From Desulfonatronovibrio hydrogenovorans DSM 9292 (GTDB lineage Bacteria; Desulfobacterota; Desulfovibrionia; Desulfovibrionales; Desulfonatronovibrionaceae): a stretch of 64,000 nucleotides of DNA. Both the position numbers and the translations under genes were made by a program. The DNA lies in contig NZ_KK365986.1 in assembly GCF_000686525.1 (NCBI RefSeq), positions 170,785-234,784 of the forward strand, read 5' to 3'. Of the stretch, positions 25,903-35,025 are shown piece after piece. The notes below the pieces were generated by a model. The model had not been told where the DNA came from. It worked only from the letters and a program-made list of their open reading frames with translations, and ran no database searches. Positions within the stretch are counted from its first letter, which is position 1. Each line of letters opens with the position of its first letter.

Positions 25903-26868
25903 TTGGATAATTCGGCCAGAGAACTGCTCAAGGAACTCATGCCTTCCTTTCCCACCAGGCATTGTGGAAAAATATATACTGACACCACCGAGTTCATGGA
26001 TATCTCCTACGGAGACGTCATCAGCCTGGAAGACAGGCGTTTTCTGGTGCTCCGGGATGAGGCTGAACGGCGGTTCGGTATGGAGGATCCCAAGTTCTGG
26101 GTCAAACGGTGCCGGGATCTTGATACTGGTGAGAGGCACATCCTCAAACTGGTCTTTCATGAAAAATTTGATCAGAAAATCGGACAGCTGACCATCAATT
26201 GTTTTCGCAGCCCCAGGAAGGAATCCAGGATTCTGGATCTGGTCAGGGGGGACTTAAGGTTCATGCAGGGCCGGACTCTTCTGGATGATGCTGGAAATCC
26301 GGTCCGGATCCTGGACATAGTCTGGGGGAAGAGCCTGGACAATATTGTGGAAGACCTGGACATGGACCATGAAACCTATTTTCAGGAGAAATTTCCTGAG
26401 ATCCTGGAAAAATTCATGGGGGCCTGCGAGGCCCTCGGCTTCATGCATCACCACGGTGAAAAACACGGGGATGTGCGGCGGGACCATATCTTTGTCGAAT
26501 ACGGATCAGGCCATTACAGGTGGATTGATTTTGACTATGCCTATGAAAGCGTGGAAAACCCCTTTGGCCTGGACCTGTTCGGCTTGGGCAGTATCCTGCT
26601 TTTTATCACCGGAAAAGGGGTCCATGACAATGTCAGCCTTCCTTCGACCCGGTCCGGCCGGGAGTTTTTCAATGGGCTTTCTCCTGATGATTTTTCTGTG
26701 CTTTTTCCCAACCGGCTCATTAACCTGAAAAAGCTTTTTCCCTACATCCCCAGGTCCCTTAATCATGTCCTGATGCATTTTTCCAAAGGGACCTACGTTA
26801 CCTATGAGAGCGTTGACGAGCTGCTGGGAGATCTGGCCAAAGCCAGCAGGGATCTTGCAAAAGGATGA
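25903..26868 (+). CDS. Protein kinase-like fold protein with altered catalytic motifs
   Basis: This 321-aa protein looks like a eukaryotic-type kinase core. An N-lobe-like region (RFLVLRDEAERRFG, HILKLVFHEKFD) carries a candidate Lys, a hinge follows (FMQGRTLLDD), and the C-lobe has HGDVRRDHIF at about 188 and IDFDYAY at about 208. Compared with HxDxxxxN and DFG, the catalytic Asp190 is kept, but Asn becomes His and DFG becomes DFD. It may be an atypical kinase or a pseudokinase. A TTG start sits 8 bases after a near-perfect AAAGGAGGTGA. A UspA gene follows 57 bases later, suggesting a stress-signalling pair. Confidence 0.7.
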   Translation: MDNSARELLKELMPSFPTRHCGKIYTDTTEFMDISYGDVISLEDRRFLVLRDEAERRFGMEDPKFWVKRCRDLDTGERHILKLVFHEKFDQKIGQLTINCFRSPRKESRILDLVRGDLRFMQGRTLLDDAGNPVRILDIVWGKSLDNIVEDLDMDHETYFQEKFPEILEKFMGACEALGFMHHHGEKHGDVRRDHIFVEYGSGHYRWIDFDYAYESVENPFGLDLFGLGSILLFITGKGVHDNVSLPSTRSGREFFNGLSPDDFSVLFPNRLINLKKLFPYIPRSLNHVLMHFSKGTYVTYESVDELLGDLAKASRDLAKG

Positions 26869-26925
26869 GTCCCGGCTTAACGGCCAGTTTTCTTTTTTTG
26901 CTGACCTTTAACCAGGGAGGTGCAG

Positions 26926-27408
26926 ATGAACTTCAAGAAAATCCTTGTGGCTGTCGATGCCTCGGATAACTCAGCCCGGGCGGTTGAATACACCGGAGTT
27001 ATGACCGGCAAGGCAGGGGATTGCGATATTCATTTGTTTTACGCTGAACGCCTGCCTGAACGGGATATTTATCCGGATGAAGAGTCGTGGTGCGCGGCCT
27101 GTCAGGAAGAGCAGGAAAAGATCAGGGTGTTCCTGGACAAGGCCAGGGAGATTCTGCTGAAACACGGAGTCAAGTCTGAACGGATCACAGTCAATTATCT
27201 GCCTGGTGCTGAATTCACCTGTCCCTCTGGCCGGAAGGCCGGACGGAGTGTGGCCGATCAGATCATGCATGCCCAGAAAGAGGGCGGTTTTGGAACTGTT
27301 GTTGTGGGCCGGAGAGGTGTTTCCAAGGCTGAGGAGTTTCTGTTCGGCAGCGTGTCCACCAAGATCATTCACCATATCAAGAACTGCAGCGTGTGGGTGG
27401 TGGAATAG
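26926..27408 (+). CDS. Universal stress protein UspA family
   Basis: This 160-aa protein has the Usp fold. The N-terminal strand KKILVAVDASDNSARAVEY is followed by the ATP-binding signature VVVGRRGVSKAEEFLFGSVS (G-x2-G-x9-G-S). The ending HHIKNCSVWVVE is typical. A middle insertion contains Cys residues (WCAACQEEQ and FTCPSG), which could respond to redox state or metal. I chose the ATG at 26926, 5 bases after GGAGGT; a GTG at 26920 is in frame. It lies directly after the kinase-like gene. Confidence 0.92.
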   Translation: MNFKKILVAVDASDNSARAVEYTGVMTGKAGDCDIHLFYAERLPERDIYPDEESWCAACQEEQEKIRVFLDKAREILLKHGVKSERITVNYLPGAEFTCPSGRKAGRSVADQIMHAQKEGGFGTVVVGRRGVSKAEEFLFGSVSTKIIHHIKNCSVWVVE

Positions 27409-27502
27409 CATTCCCAAGGCGCAGGGCCGGGGTTGCCGGCTGGTCCTGGTCCGGATACAGCTCTGCCCGGCCCGGAGCGGAAAGGTTTGAGGTGCCGGCT
27501 CC

Positions 27503-28891
27503 CTAATCAGTGCTGATGTCGTAGCTTTTGAGCTTGCGGTACAAATAGCTCCGTTCCAGGCCGATGGCCTCGGCCAGCCTGGAGATGTTCCCGTCGTACT
27601 CTTTGAGCTTGCAGTCCAGGAACCAGGCTTCAAACCGGGACCTGGCCTGCTTGAAATCACCGGGCAGTTCCTGGCCGTCCTGGAATCCTGCCGGTTCAAG
27701 TCCGGACTGCATCCGGGCACAGCTGATCTCACCGGGGAGCATGGCTGGAGTAACTTCCTGGCCCTGGTAGAGGATGTACAGGCGTTCCACAAAATTCTTG
27801 AGTTCCCGGACATTGCCCGGCCAGGAGTGGTTCTGGAGGACAGCAACGGCTTCCCTGGTAAAGGACAGGGGCTTGAAGTTGTGCTCCTGGCTGAGCTGAT
27901 GGATGAACTCCTCCAGCAGGATTGGAATGTCCTCTTTTCTTTCCCGCAGGGGAGGAAGGTTCAGGGGGAAGACATTCAGGCGGTAGTACAGATCTTCCCG
28001 GAAATTCCCTTTTTTTATTTCCTGGAGCAGGTCCTTGTTGGTGGCTGCAATGACCCGGACATTGACGCTGATGGTCCGGTGGCCACCCACCCGTTCAAAA
28101 CTCTGTTCCTGGAGGATGCGCAGGATCTTGGCCTGGGTCTTGAGGCTCATGTCTCCTATTTCATCAAGAAACAGGGTTCCCTGGTGGGCCAGCTCGAATT
28201 TGCCCTGCCTGGACCCGGAAGCTCCGGTAAAGGACCCTTTTTCATGGCCGAACAGCTCAGATTCGATCAGTTCTTCCGGGATGGCCGCACAATTGACCGC
28301 CACCAGGGTCTGGTCGGCCCGTTTGCTTTTGATGTGGATGGAACGGGCCACAATCTCCTTGCCTGTTCCGTTTTCTCCGGTGATGAGGACCCAGGCCTCG
28401 GTGGGGGCCACCTGATCGATGGCCTGGCGGAGTTCCCTGATGACCCCGGACTGGCCGGTGATGTCCCGGACAGTAATGCCTTTGGTGTTCAGCCTGAGGT
28501 TGCGGTTTTCCCTTCTGAGGCTGGAAAATTCCAGGGCCTTCTGGGAGGTGATGAGCACCTTTTCCAGGGACAAAGGTTTTTCAATAAAGTCAAAGGCCCC
28601 GTTCTTGATGGCCTGGACTGCGGTCTGGATATTGCCGTGGCCTGAAATCATGATCACCGGGATGTCGGGATGCTTTTCATGAAGCCGGGTCAGAACCTGG
28701 AGGCCGTCCATTCCCGGCAGCCAGATGTCCAGGAGGATCAGGTCGATGCTTGGTTCCACTGCAGCCAGGCCGTGTTCCCCGCTTTCTGCTTCCACCACCT
28801 GGTAACCTTCATCCTCCAGAATGCCCCGCAGGGACAGGCGGATATCCTGCTCATCATCCACGATGAGCACTTTTCCATGTATCTCAGCCAT
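27503..28891 (-). CDS. Sigma-54 response regulator, NtrX-like
   Basis: This 462-aa regulator activates RNA polymerase with sigma-54. Its receiver domain carries phospho-acceptor Asp55 (LLLDIWLPGMDG) and the conserved Lys in IEKPLSLE. The AAA+ domain has Walker A GENGTGKE (172-179), the sigma-54 contact loop GSFTGA (219-224, Ala-to-Ser in the usual GAFTGA), GTLFLDEIGDM and an R-finger region. A Fis-type HTH ends the protein (ISRLAEAIGLERSYLYRKL). The core resembles NtrX more than NtrC. No histidine kinase is adjacent. It is transcribed away from gltB, a typical nitrogen-regulated gene, so control of gltB is a reasonable guess. Confidence 0.88.
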   Translation of the reverse strand: MAEIHGKVLIVDDEQDIRLSLRGILEDEGYQVVEAESGEHGLAAVEPSIDLILLDIWLPGMDGLQVLTRLHEKHPDIPVIMISGHGNIQTAVQAIKNGAFDFIEKPLSLEKVLITSQKALEFSSLRRENRNLRLNTKGITVRDITGQSGVIRELRQAIDQVAPTEAWVLITGENGTGKEIVARSIHIKSKRADQTLVAVNCAAIPEELIESELFGHEKGSFTGASGSRQGKFELAHQGTLFLDEIGDMSLKTQAKILRILQEQSFERVGGHRTISVNVRVIAATNKDLLQEIKKGNFREDLYYRLNVFPLNLPPLRERKEDIPILLEEFIHQLSQEHNFKPLSFTREAVAVLQNHSWPGNVRELKNFVERLYILYQGQEVTPAMLPGEISCARMQSGLEPAGFQDGQELPGDFKQARSRFEAWFLDCKLKEYDGNISRLAEAIGLERSYLYRKLKSYDISTD

Positions 28892-29272
28892 TTATTTTGA
28901 TCCTTGTCATGTCCACCGGATATTATCAAGTCAGAATCAACTGCAGGTTTATGGTTAAGGAATTTTCCGACTTTAATCAAGAAGGCAGTGGCAGATCCTG
29001 GACTGATCAGATCCGGGCCGGTAAGGGATGCAGGCTGGACTGGTCTGGGAAAACAGAAAAAATTCACATAGTTTTTTTCGTGTCCGGAAAAGGGTAAACA
29101 CTTTGGTTCAGTGGGGTGAAGCATACTTTTGAAAATTGAGGTGTTCCGGGCAGAAAGAATCAAGATTGTTTCACCCCCGGACCAAAGCCACCCTTGAGCT
29201 TGAGGAGCAGGGCATGAGAAGGAAAAAACATGAGGAAAATACTTAATATGTACATCCCCCAGGCTGGGAGCT
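28892..29272. promoter_or_regulatory. Divergent control region between the NtrX-like gene and gltB
   Basis: This 381-base gap holds no convincing gene. It must carry promoters for both neighbours. Its last 100 bases (29168-29272) resemble the segment before the LACC1-like gene (24787-24892), sharing a catgagg block and a tacatcc/cacatcc block about 70 bases apart from the upstream end. No perfect -24/-12 sigma-54 promoter was spotted by eye. Confidence 0.4.
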
Positions 29273-32200
29273 ATGAATAACAAGCTTCGGGCCGGGGCAA
29301 ACCAGAAATCAGCCAGGGAGGATCATTTGCAGAGCATATCAGCCAAGCCCATCTGCCAGGAACAGGACGCCTGTGCCATTATTGCCTTTATTGACAAGCG
29401 GGGTAAGGCCAATCACGCTAATATCGTCCGGACCATTGAGGCTTTGAAAAAAATGGCCCATCGTTCCGGGGACATAAACGACGAAGGGGACGGATGCGGC
29501 ATTATGGTGGACGTTCCCCGCGAACTCTGGAGCCGCAGGCTGCACAGGGCCGGTCTTTCCCCTCATCTGGCTGATTCCAGCGGTTTTTTTGTGGGACACT
29601 TTATGCTGCCCCACAAGATCAGATCAAAGGCAGACCATGTCCTGGACCGGGTTAGAAAAGTGTTTGAAGAACGCGGCCTGGATATTCTCCTGGAAGTCAG
29701 GGGCAACACCAATGACCAGGAGCTGGGCCCCATGGCCAGGGCCGAGGCTCCCCTGTTCTGGCAGGTTGCCGGGCTGGTTGGTCAGGATCTCAAGTCTCCG
29801 GCTGAAAAGCTCCTTTTCAGGGTCCAGCTGGAACTGGAAAGTTCAGTGCCTGAGCTGCATATTGCGTCTTTGTCCAGGCAGAGTTCGGTTTACAAGGTCC
29901 GAGGCGGTCCAGACCTTTTGCAGCGGGTGTTTCCGGATCTGCGTGATCCGGCTGCCGGCTCCAGGATCTGCCTGGGCCACAGCCGCTACTCCACCAATAC
30001 CCTGCCCACGGTGGAGCGGACCCAGCCTTTTTCCCTGCTGGCCCATAACGGAGAGATCAATACCATTGAAAGGCTCAGAGGGGCCTCCCGCAACCTGGGC
30101 ATTGAACCGGTGCCCGGTGGCAGCGATTCCCAGGACCTGAACCGGGCTGTTGAAGGGCTGATCAACAGCCACGGGTTTGATCCGGTGGAGGCCTTTGCCA
30201 TGGTTTTTCCAGCCGTGTCCAGTGAGGTGGGGCAGTATCCCGAAGACCTGGGCCGGGTTTATGATTTTTACCGCTGGTTCTTTCCACCCTCGGCCCAGGG
30301 TCCGGCAGCCATAATTGCCAGGCACGGGGATGTCTGCCTGGGCAGTGTGGATGCCCTGGGACTCAGGCCCCTCTGGTTTGGAGAGAGCGACTACAATTAT
30401 TACCTGTCTTCGGAAAAAGGGGTGGTGGATCTGGAAGATACAGCCAGGGACCCCAGGCCTCTGGCTCCGGGCGAGAAAATAGCCATTTTCTCGGCTCCGG
30501 CCAGGCGGGCCATTGTGTTTGATTACCAGGCCTATCAGGACCAGCTGGTCAGGCTGATGCAAAGCCGCAAGGATCTCTCGGGCCAGGCCAGGTTTCTGTA
30601 CCGGGAGATCCCCGGGATAGAGCAGGACAATGCCCGGGCCACCAAGCTGACCGGATTGAATGACCAGTGGGCGGACCAGGATGAGCCGGTCCGGGAAAAT
30701 CTCCTGGCTGCCCTGGGATGGCACAGGTACGACCTGGACATCCGCAAAAAGACCGCCCGGACCGGCAGGGCGGTTATCGGGTCCATGGGTTATCAGGGGC
30801 CTTTGGCCTGGTTTAATGCTCAGGGCCTGCCCAATGTTTCGGAGTACTTCAAGGAAAACGTGGCTGTAGTCACCAACCCGGCCATTGACCGGGAACGGGA
30901 GGCTGATCATTTTTCCACCCATGTCATTCTGGGCGACCGGCCAAGGTCGGGTCTGACCGGGACGTCCAGGCCAGTGGGCCTGGAGCTGGGCACTCCCCTG
31001 CTCCTGGGAGGGTTCAGGGTTGATGGGATCGGTCTGGAAGCCATCTCCAGAATTAAAGCTTCTTACCGGGCTGGAATCCTGGAAGAGGTGGCCGGTTTTT
31101 TCACTGGCCAGGGCCGGGACCTTAAGCGGCTGAAGGTGCTGGATGCCACCTTTGATCCGGAAGAAGGTCTGAAAACAAGTCTTCAGACTCTGGCAGCCAG
31201 GGCCGGGGAAGCAGTGCAAAAAGGCGGGGTCCTGGTGGTGCTGGATGATTCTGGAAGTTTTTCCAGGGGCAGGGTGCAGATTGATCCCCTGCTTGGCACG
31301 GCCTTTGTGGGCAACTATCTGGAGGAAAAGGGCCTGCGCCGGTCCTGCTCCATAATTGTCAGGTCCGGGGCTGTGCGTAATCTGCACGACATCATGTGCC
31401 TGCTGGGCATGGGAGCTGACGCGATAAACCCGTACATGATCTGGAAGGTGGCCCTGGAGTATCTGGATGAAGGCCTTCTCCCGGAGCAGGCTTTGCAGAA
31501 CACCATGGACGTGCTGCAGAAGGGCATGGAAAAGGTCATGTCCACCATGGGCATCCACGAGCTTTGCGGCTATGGCCGGATTTTCTCCTCCATGGGTCTG
31601 GCAGCTGAGCTGGAGAAGATATTCAGGTGTCCGAATTTCTGCGGATCAGCTCAGGCTGGTCTTGGCTTTTCCGGTCTGGAAGAAATGGGCCGGATGCGCC
31701 TTTTAAGGGCTGCTTCCAGTGATCCCGGGCTATGGAAAGACCCGGCCAGAAATCCCAGGGTGGGCCGGGTCATGCGCAGAGCAGCCACTGGCAAAACCGG
31801 CTTCAAAGAGCTGGCCAGGGAACTGCAGGACCTGGACCGGGAAAATCCAGTTGCCCTGCGCCATGTCCTGGATTTTGCCCCTTCTGCCAGAACCAGCCCC
31901 CTGACCATGCAGGATGTGGATATCAGCATTAACGGCCATTCCATGCCCCTGGTCATTCCGGCCATGAGTTTCGGTTCCCAGGGAGAAAGCTCCTTCAGGA
32001 CCTATGCCCAGGCTGGTAAAGCCCTGAATATTGTCTGTTTAAACGGCGAAGGGGGTGAGATCCCGGACATGCTGGGCAGGTACCGTAGCAACAGGGGCCA
32101 GCAGATTGCTTCGGGCCGGTTCGGGGTGCACATGGGGTTTCTCAATTCTGCGGACTTTCTGGAGATCAAGATCGGCCAAGGGGCCAAGCCCGGCGAAGGC

Positions 32201-33898
32201 GGACATCTGCCCGGACAGAAGGTCACGGAAATGGTGGCCAGGGCCAGGCACTGCAAGCCGGGTATTGCCCTTATCTCCCCTTCCAACCATCATGATATCT
32301 ATTCCATTGAGGACCTGGCCCAGATTATCACTGAACTCAAGACAGCCAGCCCCCTGGCCCGGATTTCGGTTAAGATCCCGGTAACCAGCGGGGTGGGCAC
32401 CATTGCCGTGGGCGTGGCCAAGGCCGGGGCTGATATTGTCAATATTTCCGGATTTGACGGCGGTACTGGCGCAGCCAGGGAGCACAGCAAAAAGTACGTG
32501 GGTCTGCCTGTGGAGATTGGAGTGAGCCAGGCCCATAAAGCTCTGGTGGAATGCGGTCTGCGCCATGAGGTGGAGATCTGGTGCGATGGAGGTCTTAGAA
32601 GCGGGGCTGATGCCCTGAAGATGATCCTTCTGGGGGCAGACCGGGCTGCCATGGGCACGGCTGCCCTCATGGGCATAGGCTGCATCAGCTGCATGCGCTG
32701 CCACCTGGATACCTGTCCCAGGGGTATTTCCACCCAGGTCAGGACCAAGGATGAGGCCAGCCAGCGGGGGGTCAAGGGGTTTACACCCATGGACCAGGCC
32801 GTAGAAACCAATAACCTGGTCCGCCTGTTCACCTGTTTTGGAGAGGAGATGCGCAGCATTCTGGCCGGGCTGGGCATTGCCAGGGTCAGAGATGCTGTGG
32901 GCCGGACCGACCTTCTGACCCAGATCTCCCACAAGCAGGAGATCTGTCTTGAAGAGATGCTGACCCGACCGGCCATGTTCGGTCCGTCCTGCGTACTGGG
33001 GGCCCTGCGCATGGTCCGCAAGCCTCTTAATTATCTGACCAGGCTGGTTTCGGATATTTCCATGGCTGAATTCAGGGATGAGGAAACATCAGAGGTCCGG
33101 TTTACCGACCGGTACGTGCGCAGCGTGGACCGGGCCATGGGGACCTATTTGGCTGGAGAAGTGGTCCGCCAGTTCGGGGATGCGGGCAAGCGCAGGTTCA
33201 GGATCAGGCTGGATTCCTCGGTTCCGGGCAATGGGCTTTGCGCCTTCAATATCCGGGGGATTGATCTGACCGTGGATGGAGGCGCTCAGGACGGTACTGC
33301 CAAGAGCAGTCTGGGCGGAACCTGCAAGGTATTCAAGGGAGCCAATCTCATGGGGCGCAGGGTGGACGGATCAACCGGCAAGAGCTTTGCCTATGGAGCC
33401 ATTGAAGGGCTGCTCATGGTCCAGAATTATGCCGATTCCAGGGCCTGTATCCGCATGTCCGGAGCTGATGCGGTGTTCGGAGCCAGGATCACCTCCAGGG
33501 TCCGGGACCAACTGGGCAACCTGGCTGCCAGGGCTCATTTGAAGGGTTTTGCCTTTGAATACATGACTGGTGGACGGGTGGTGGTTCTGGGTGATCCTGG
33601 ACCCTGGATCTGTTCAGGCATGACCGGCGGGGTGGTTTATCAATGCCTTTATCCGGAATGGGGCTTTAGGGTGGAGTCCATAACCAGGCGGCTGGCCGCA
33701 GGGGCGGATGTGGCTGTGGAAAAGGTTGATTCATCCGACCTGGCCGGGATCAGGGAGCTTTTAAGGGGATATGTCCAGGGTCTGAGGTCAACCTTTCAGG
33801 ATGAGGAGGCCAGGGAAGTGGAAAAGATCCTGGAACAGGCCGGGGAGCGGTTTGTCAGGATAGTCCCGGCCCACAGAAACCCGCCCCGGGCAGAGTAG
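29273..33898 (+). CDS. gltB: Glutamate synthase large subunit
   Basis: This full-length 1541-aa GltB transfers glutamine amide nitrogen to 2-oxoglutarate. The class-II amidotransferase nucleophile is Cys34 (DACAIIAF), implying a 33-residue propeptide to be cleaved. Other glutaminase motifs are LGHSRYSTNTLPTVERTQPF and NGEINT. The FMN synthase domain carries SVKIPVTSGVGTIAVGVAKAGAD. The [3Fe-4S] site is C-x5-C-x4-C at 1137, 1143 and 1148. The C-terminal GXGXG beta-helix includes GTAKSSLGG and ANLMGRRVDG. No small subunit gene (gltD) is adjacent, so electrons may come from ferredoxin or from a GltD encoded elsewhere. GGGAG sits only two bases before the ATG. Confidence 0.95.
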   Translation: MNNKLRAGANQKSAREDHLQSISAKPICQEQDACAIIAFIDKRGKANHANIVRTIEALKKMAHRSGDINDEGDGCGIMVDVPRELWSRRLHRAGLSPHLADSSGFFVGHFMLPHKIRSKADHVLDRVRKVFEERGLDILLEVRGNTNDQELGPMARAEAPLFWQVAGLVGQDLKSPAEKLLFRVQLELESSVPELHIASLSRQSSVYKVRGGPDLLQRVFPDLRDPAAGSRICLGHSRYSTNTLPTVERTQPFSLLAHNGEINTIERLRGASRNLGIEPVPGGSDSQDLNRAVEGLINSHGFDPVEAFAMVFPAVSSEVGQYPEDLGRVYDFYRWFFPPSAQGPAAIIARHGDVCLGSVDALGLRPLWFGESDYNYYLSSEKGVVDLEDTARDPRPLAPGEKIAIFSAPARRAIVFDYQAYQDQLVRLMQSRKDLSGQARFLYREIPGIEQDNARATKLTGLNDQWADQDEPVRENLLAALGWHRYDLDIRKKTARTGRAVIGSMGYQGPLAWFNAQGLPNVSEYFKENVAVVTNPAIDREREADHFSTHVILGDRPRSGLTGTSRPVGLELGTPLLLGGFRVDGIGLEAISRIKASYRAGILEEVAGFFTGQGRDLKRLKVLDATFDPEEGLKTSLQTLAARAGEAVQKGGVLVVLDDSGSFSRGRVQIDPLLGTAFVGNYLEEKGLRRSCSIIVRSGAVRNLHDIMCLLGMGADAINPYMIWKVALEYLDEGLLPEQALQNTMDVLQKGMEKVMSTMGIHELCGYGRIFSSMGLAAELEKIFRCPNFCGSAQAGLGFSGLEEMGRMRLLRAASSDPGLWKDPARNPRVGRVMRRAATGKTGFKELARELQDLDRENPVALRHVLDFAPSARTSPLTMQDVDISINGHSMPLVIPAMSFGSQGESSFRTYAQAGKALNIVCLNGEGGEIPDMLGRYRSNRGQQIASGRFGVHMGFLNSADFLEIKIGQGAKPGEGGHLPGQKVTEMVARARHCKPGIALISPSNHHDIYSIEDLAQIITELKTASPLARISVKIPVTSGVGTIAVGVAKAGADIVNISGFDGGTGAAREHSKKYVGLPVEIGVSQAHKALVECGLRHEVEIWCDGGLRSGADALKMILLGADRAAMGTAALMGIGCISCMRCHLDTCPRGISTQVRTKDEASQRGVKGFTPMDQAVETNNLVRLFTCFGEEMRSILAGLGIARVRDAVGRTDLLTQISHKQEICLEEMLTRPAMFGPSCVLGALRMVRKPLNYLTRLVSDISMAEFRDEETSEVRFTDRYVRSVDRAMGTYLAGEVVRQFGDAGKRRFRIRLDSSVPGNGLCAFNIRGIDLTVDGGAQDGTAKSSLGGTCKVFKGANLMGRRVDGSTGKSFAYGAIEGLLMVQNYADSRACIRMSGADAVFGARITSRVRDQLGNLAARAHLKGFAFEYMTGGRVVVLGDPGPWICSGMTGGVVYQCLYPEWGFRVESITRRLAAGADVAVEKVDSSDLAGIRELLRGYVQGLRSTFQDEEAREVEKILEQAGERFVRIVPAHRNPPRAE

Positions 33899-33914
33899 GG
33901 AAAGGATGGAAAAA

Positions 33915-34012
33915 AAGGGCCAAGGGGAAAGGGAAGATGGGCATAGATTACTTTGTTGCCATGGCTCCTGATAGCAAGGGCTGGTTCAGCCGGTTCCCGG
34001 CCTGGCAATGAC
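33915..34012 (+). repeat. Direct repeat C, left copy flanking the HEPN-MNT/ATPase island
   Basis: It is nearly identical to 36354-36452. The first 51 bases are the same in both copies, then about 15 divergent bases, then 32 identical bases ending CCTGGCAATGACA. It lies just after the gltB stop codon. Confidence 0.88.
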
Positions 34013-34078
34013 AACAGACCCTGCCTGTCATTGTCAGGGAGTTTTAGACCATAGCGACCTGTCCCGACTGGAGCGAGT

Positions 34079-34396
34079 TCACTTGATAGTCAGTCCGGTT
34101 GCCTTGATGTGGCGGACCAATGGATTATCATCTGAAAAGTCGGATGTTTTAAAAGGCAATGGTGAGAGAAGAAAGCTTGTTGCCAGGGTGGTTTTCCTGA
34201 TTTTTTCCTTGTCCTTGAATCTTATTCCTTCAAAGTCGTCTGAAACAATGGCGATATCAATGTCGCTCCATTCATCTGCCCTGCCTGCAGTCCGGCTTCC
34301 AAACAATATTGCATGACGGATGCGAATTCTGCTGCTTTCAAGGGACTGGATATAATTTTCTACAATGGACCTGATTTCAGATGGGATTTCAACCAT
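34079..34396 (-). CDS. MNT-type nucleotidyltransferase (antitoxin-like)
   Basis: This 105-aa protein has the minimal nucleotidyltransferase signature: AILFGSRTAGRADEWSDIDIAIV, with Gly33-Ser34 and the metal ligands Asp45 and Asp47. In known HEPN-MNT pairs the MNT protein AMPylates and neutralises a HEPN ribonuclease. I chose the ATG at 34396 with AAGGAG upstream rather than the longer frame to 34450. It overlaps the 3' end of the HEPN gene by 37 bases, as is usual for such pairs. The C-terminal half is short and polar. Confidence 0.85.
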   Translation of the reverse strand: MVEIPSEIRSIVENYIQSLESSRIRIRHAILFGSRTAGRADEWSDIDIAIVSDDFEGIRFKDKEKIRKTTLATSFLLSPLPFKTSDFSDDNPLVRHIKATGLTIK

Positions 34397-34765
34397 GAAA
34401 ACATCTCCTTGATTTTTTCGAGATGATGCAGTGCAAAATCCCTGGTGCATATTTTGTAAAATTCGCGCTTATAATCCGGATACCTGGCTTCGATATGGAA
34501 ATCATTAACCCGGTCCAGCCAGACAAGGGTCTCCTGATCCATTTCCAGGCTGGATTCATGGACAAGCCTGACCAGGTTGTGGGTCCTTGGAGGCAGTATG
34601 AGCATTATGTTCAAGTACGTATACAGCCTTCAGGGCTTTTTCCAGCACCAGGTGACCCATGAACAGACACCAGTCATATTTTTCAGAATAAAACAGGCTG
34701 TCAGCAGTGTCCAGGTCGTGCTCAGCGCTTTCCAGCCAGTAGTTTAACTGGTCATTGATGTTCAT
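34360..34765 (-). pseudogene. HEPN-domain protein, frameshifted
   Basis: Two overlapping frames together give one HEPN protein. The first (from ATG 34765) encodes NDQLNYWLESAEHDLDTADSLF and the HEPN helix YDWCLFMGHLVLEKALKAVY. The second, in another frame from about 34614, encodes LPPRTHNLVRLVHES and a long C-terminal helical part ending at 34360. The LEKALKA...PPRTHNL order is continuous in intact HEPN proteins, so a single-base indel lies near 34605-34625. The ATG has no clear ribosome site. It may be genuine decay of the toxin half of the HEPN-MNT pair or a sequencing error. Confidence 0.8.
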
Positions 34766-34943
34766 AATCAAAACATAGCAATTGTCAGAATGATTGAAAA
34801 GTCGAAAAATGATGCAATTGATTCTAAACAGCAGGTGGTATGAGAAAAGGGGGGAAGGAAGCACAGAGCCTGGGGATCAGCTTATGCCCTGCTGACAGTG
34901 ACCGTCATGCCAGGATTAATATGACAGCCCTTATTTCGAGTTG

Positions 34944-35006
34944 GACATAAAATTAAGCCTGATAATTTTCATTGACGAATGAATCTATCAGGCTTAATTT
35001 TATGTC
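34944..35006 (+). promoter_or_regulatory. Perfect 21-bp inverted repeat before the DUF4143 ATPase gene
   Basis: The arms 34944-34964 and 34986-35006 are exact reverse complements, separated by 21 bases that include TTGACG. It ends 19 bases before the ATPase start codon. It could be an operator for autoregulation, an RNA hairpin over the 5' leader, or an element end. Confidence 0.7.
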
Positions 35007-35025
35007 AACCATTGGAGGGATTGAC

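Noticed and set aside
29843..31558. Long minus-strand frame (571 codons) inside gltB
   Set aside because: It is the antisense shadow of a GC-rich, strongly conserved gene; the translation is Pro/Gly/His/Gln-rich without domains.
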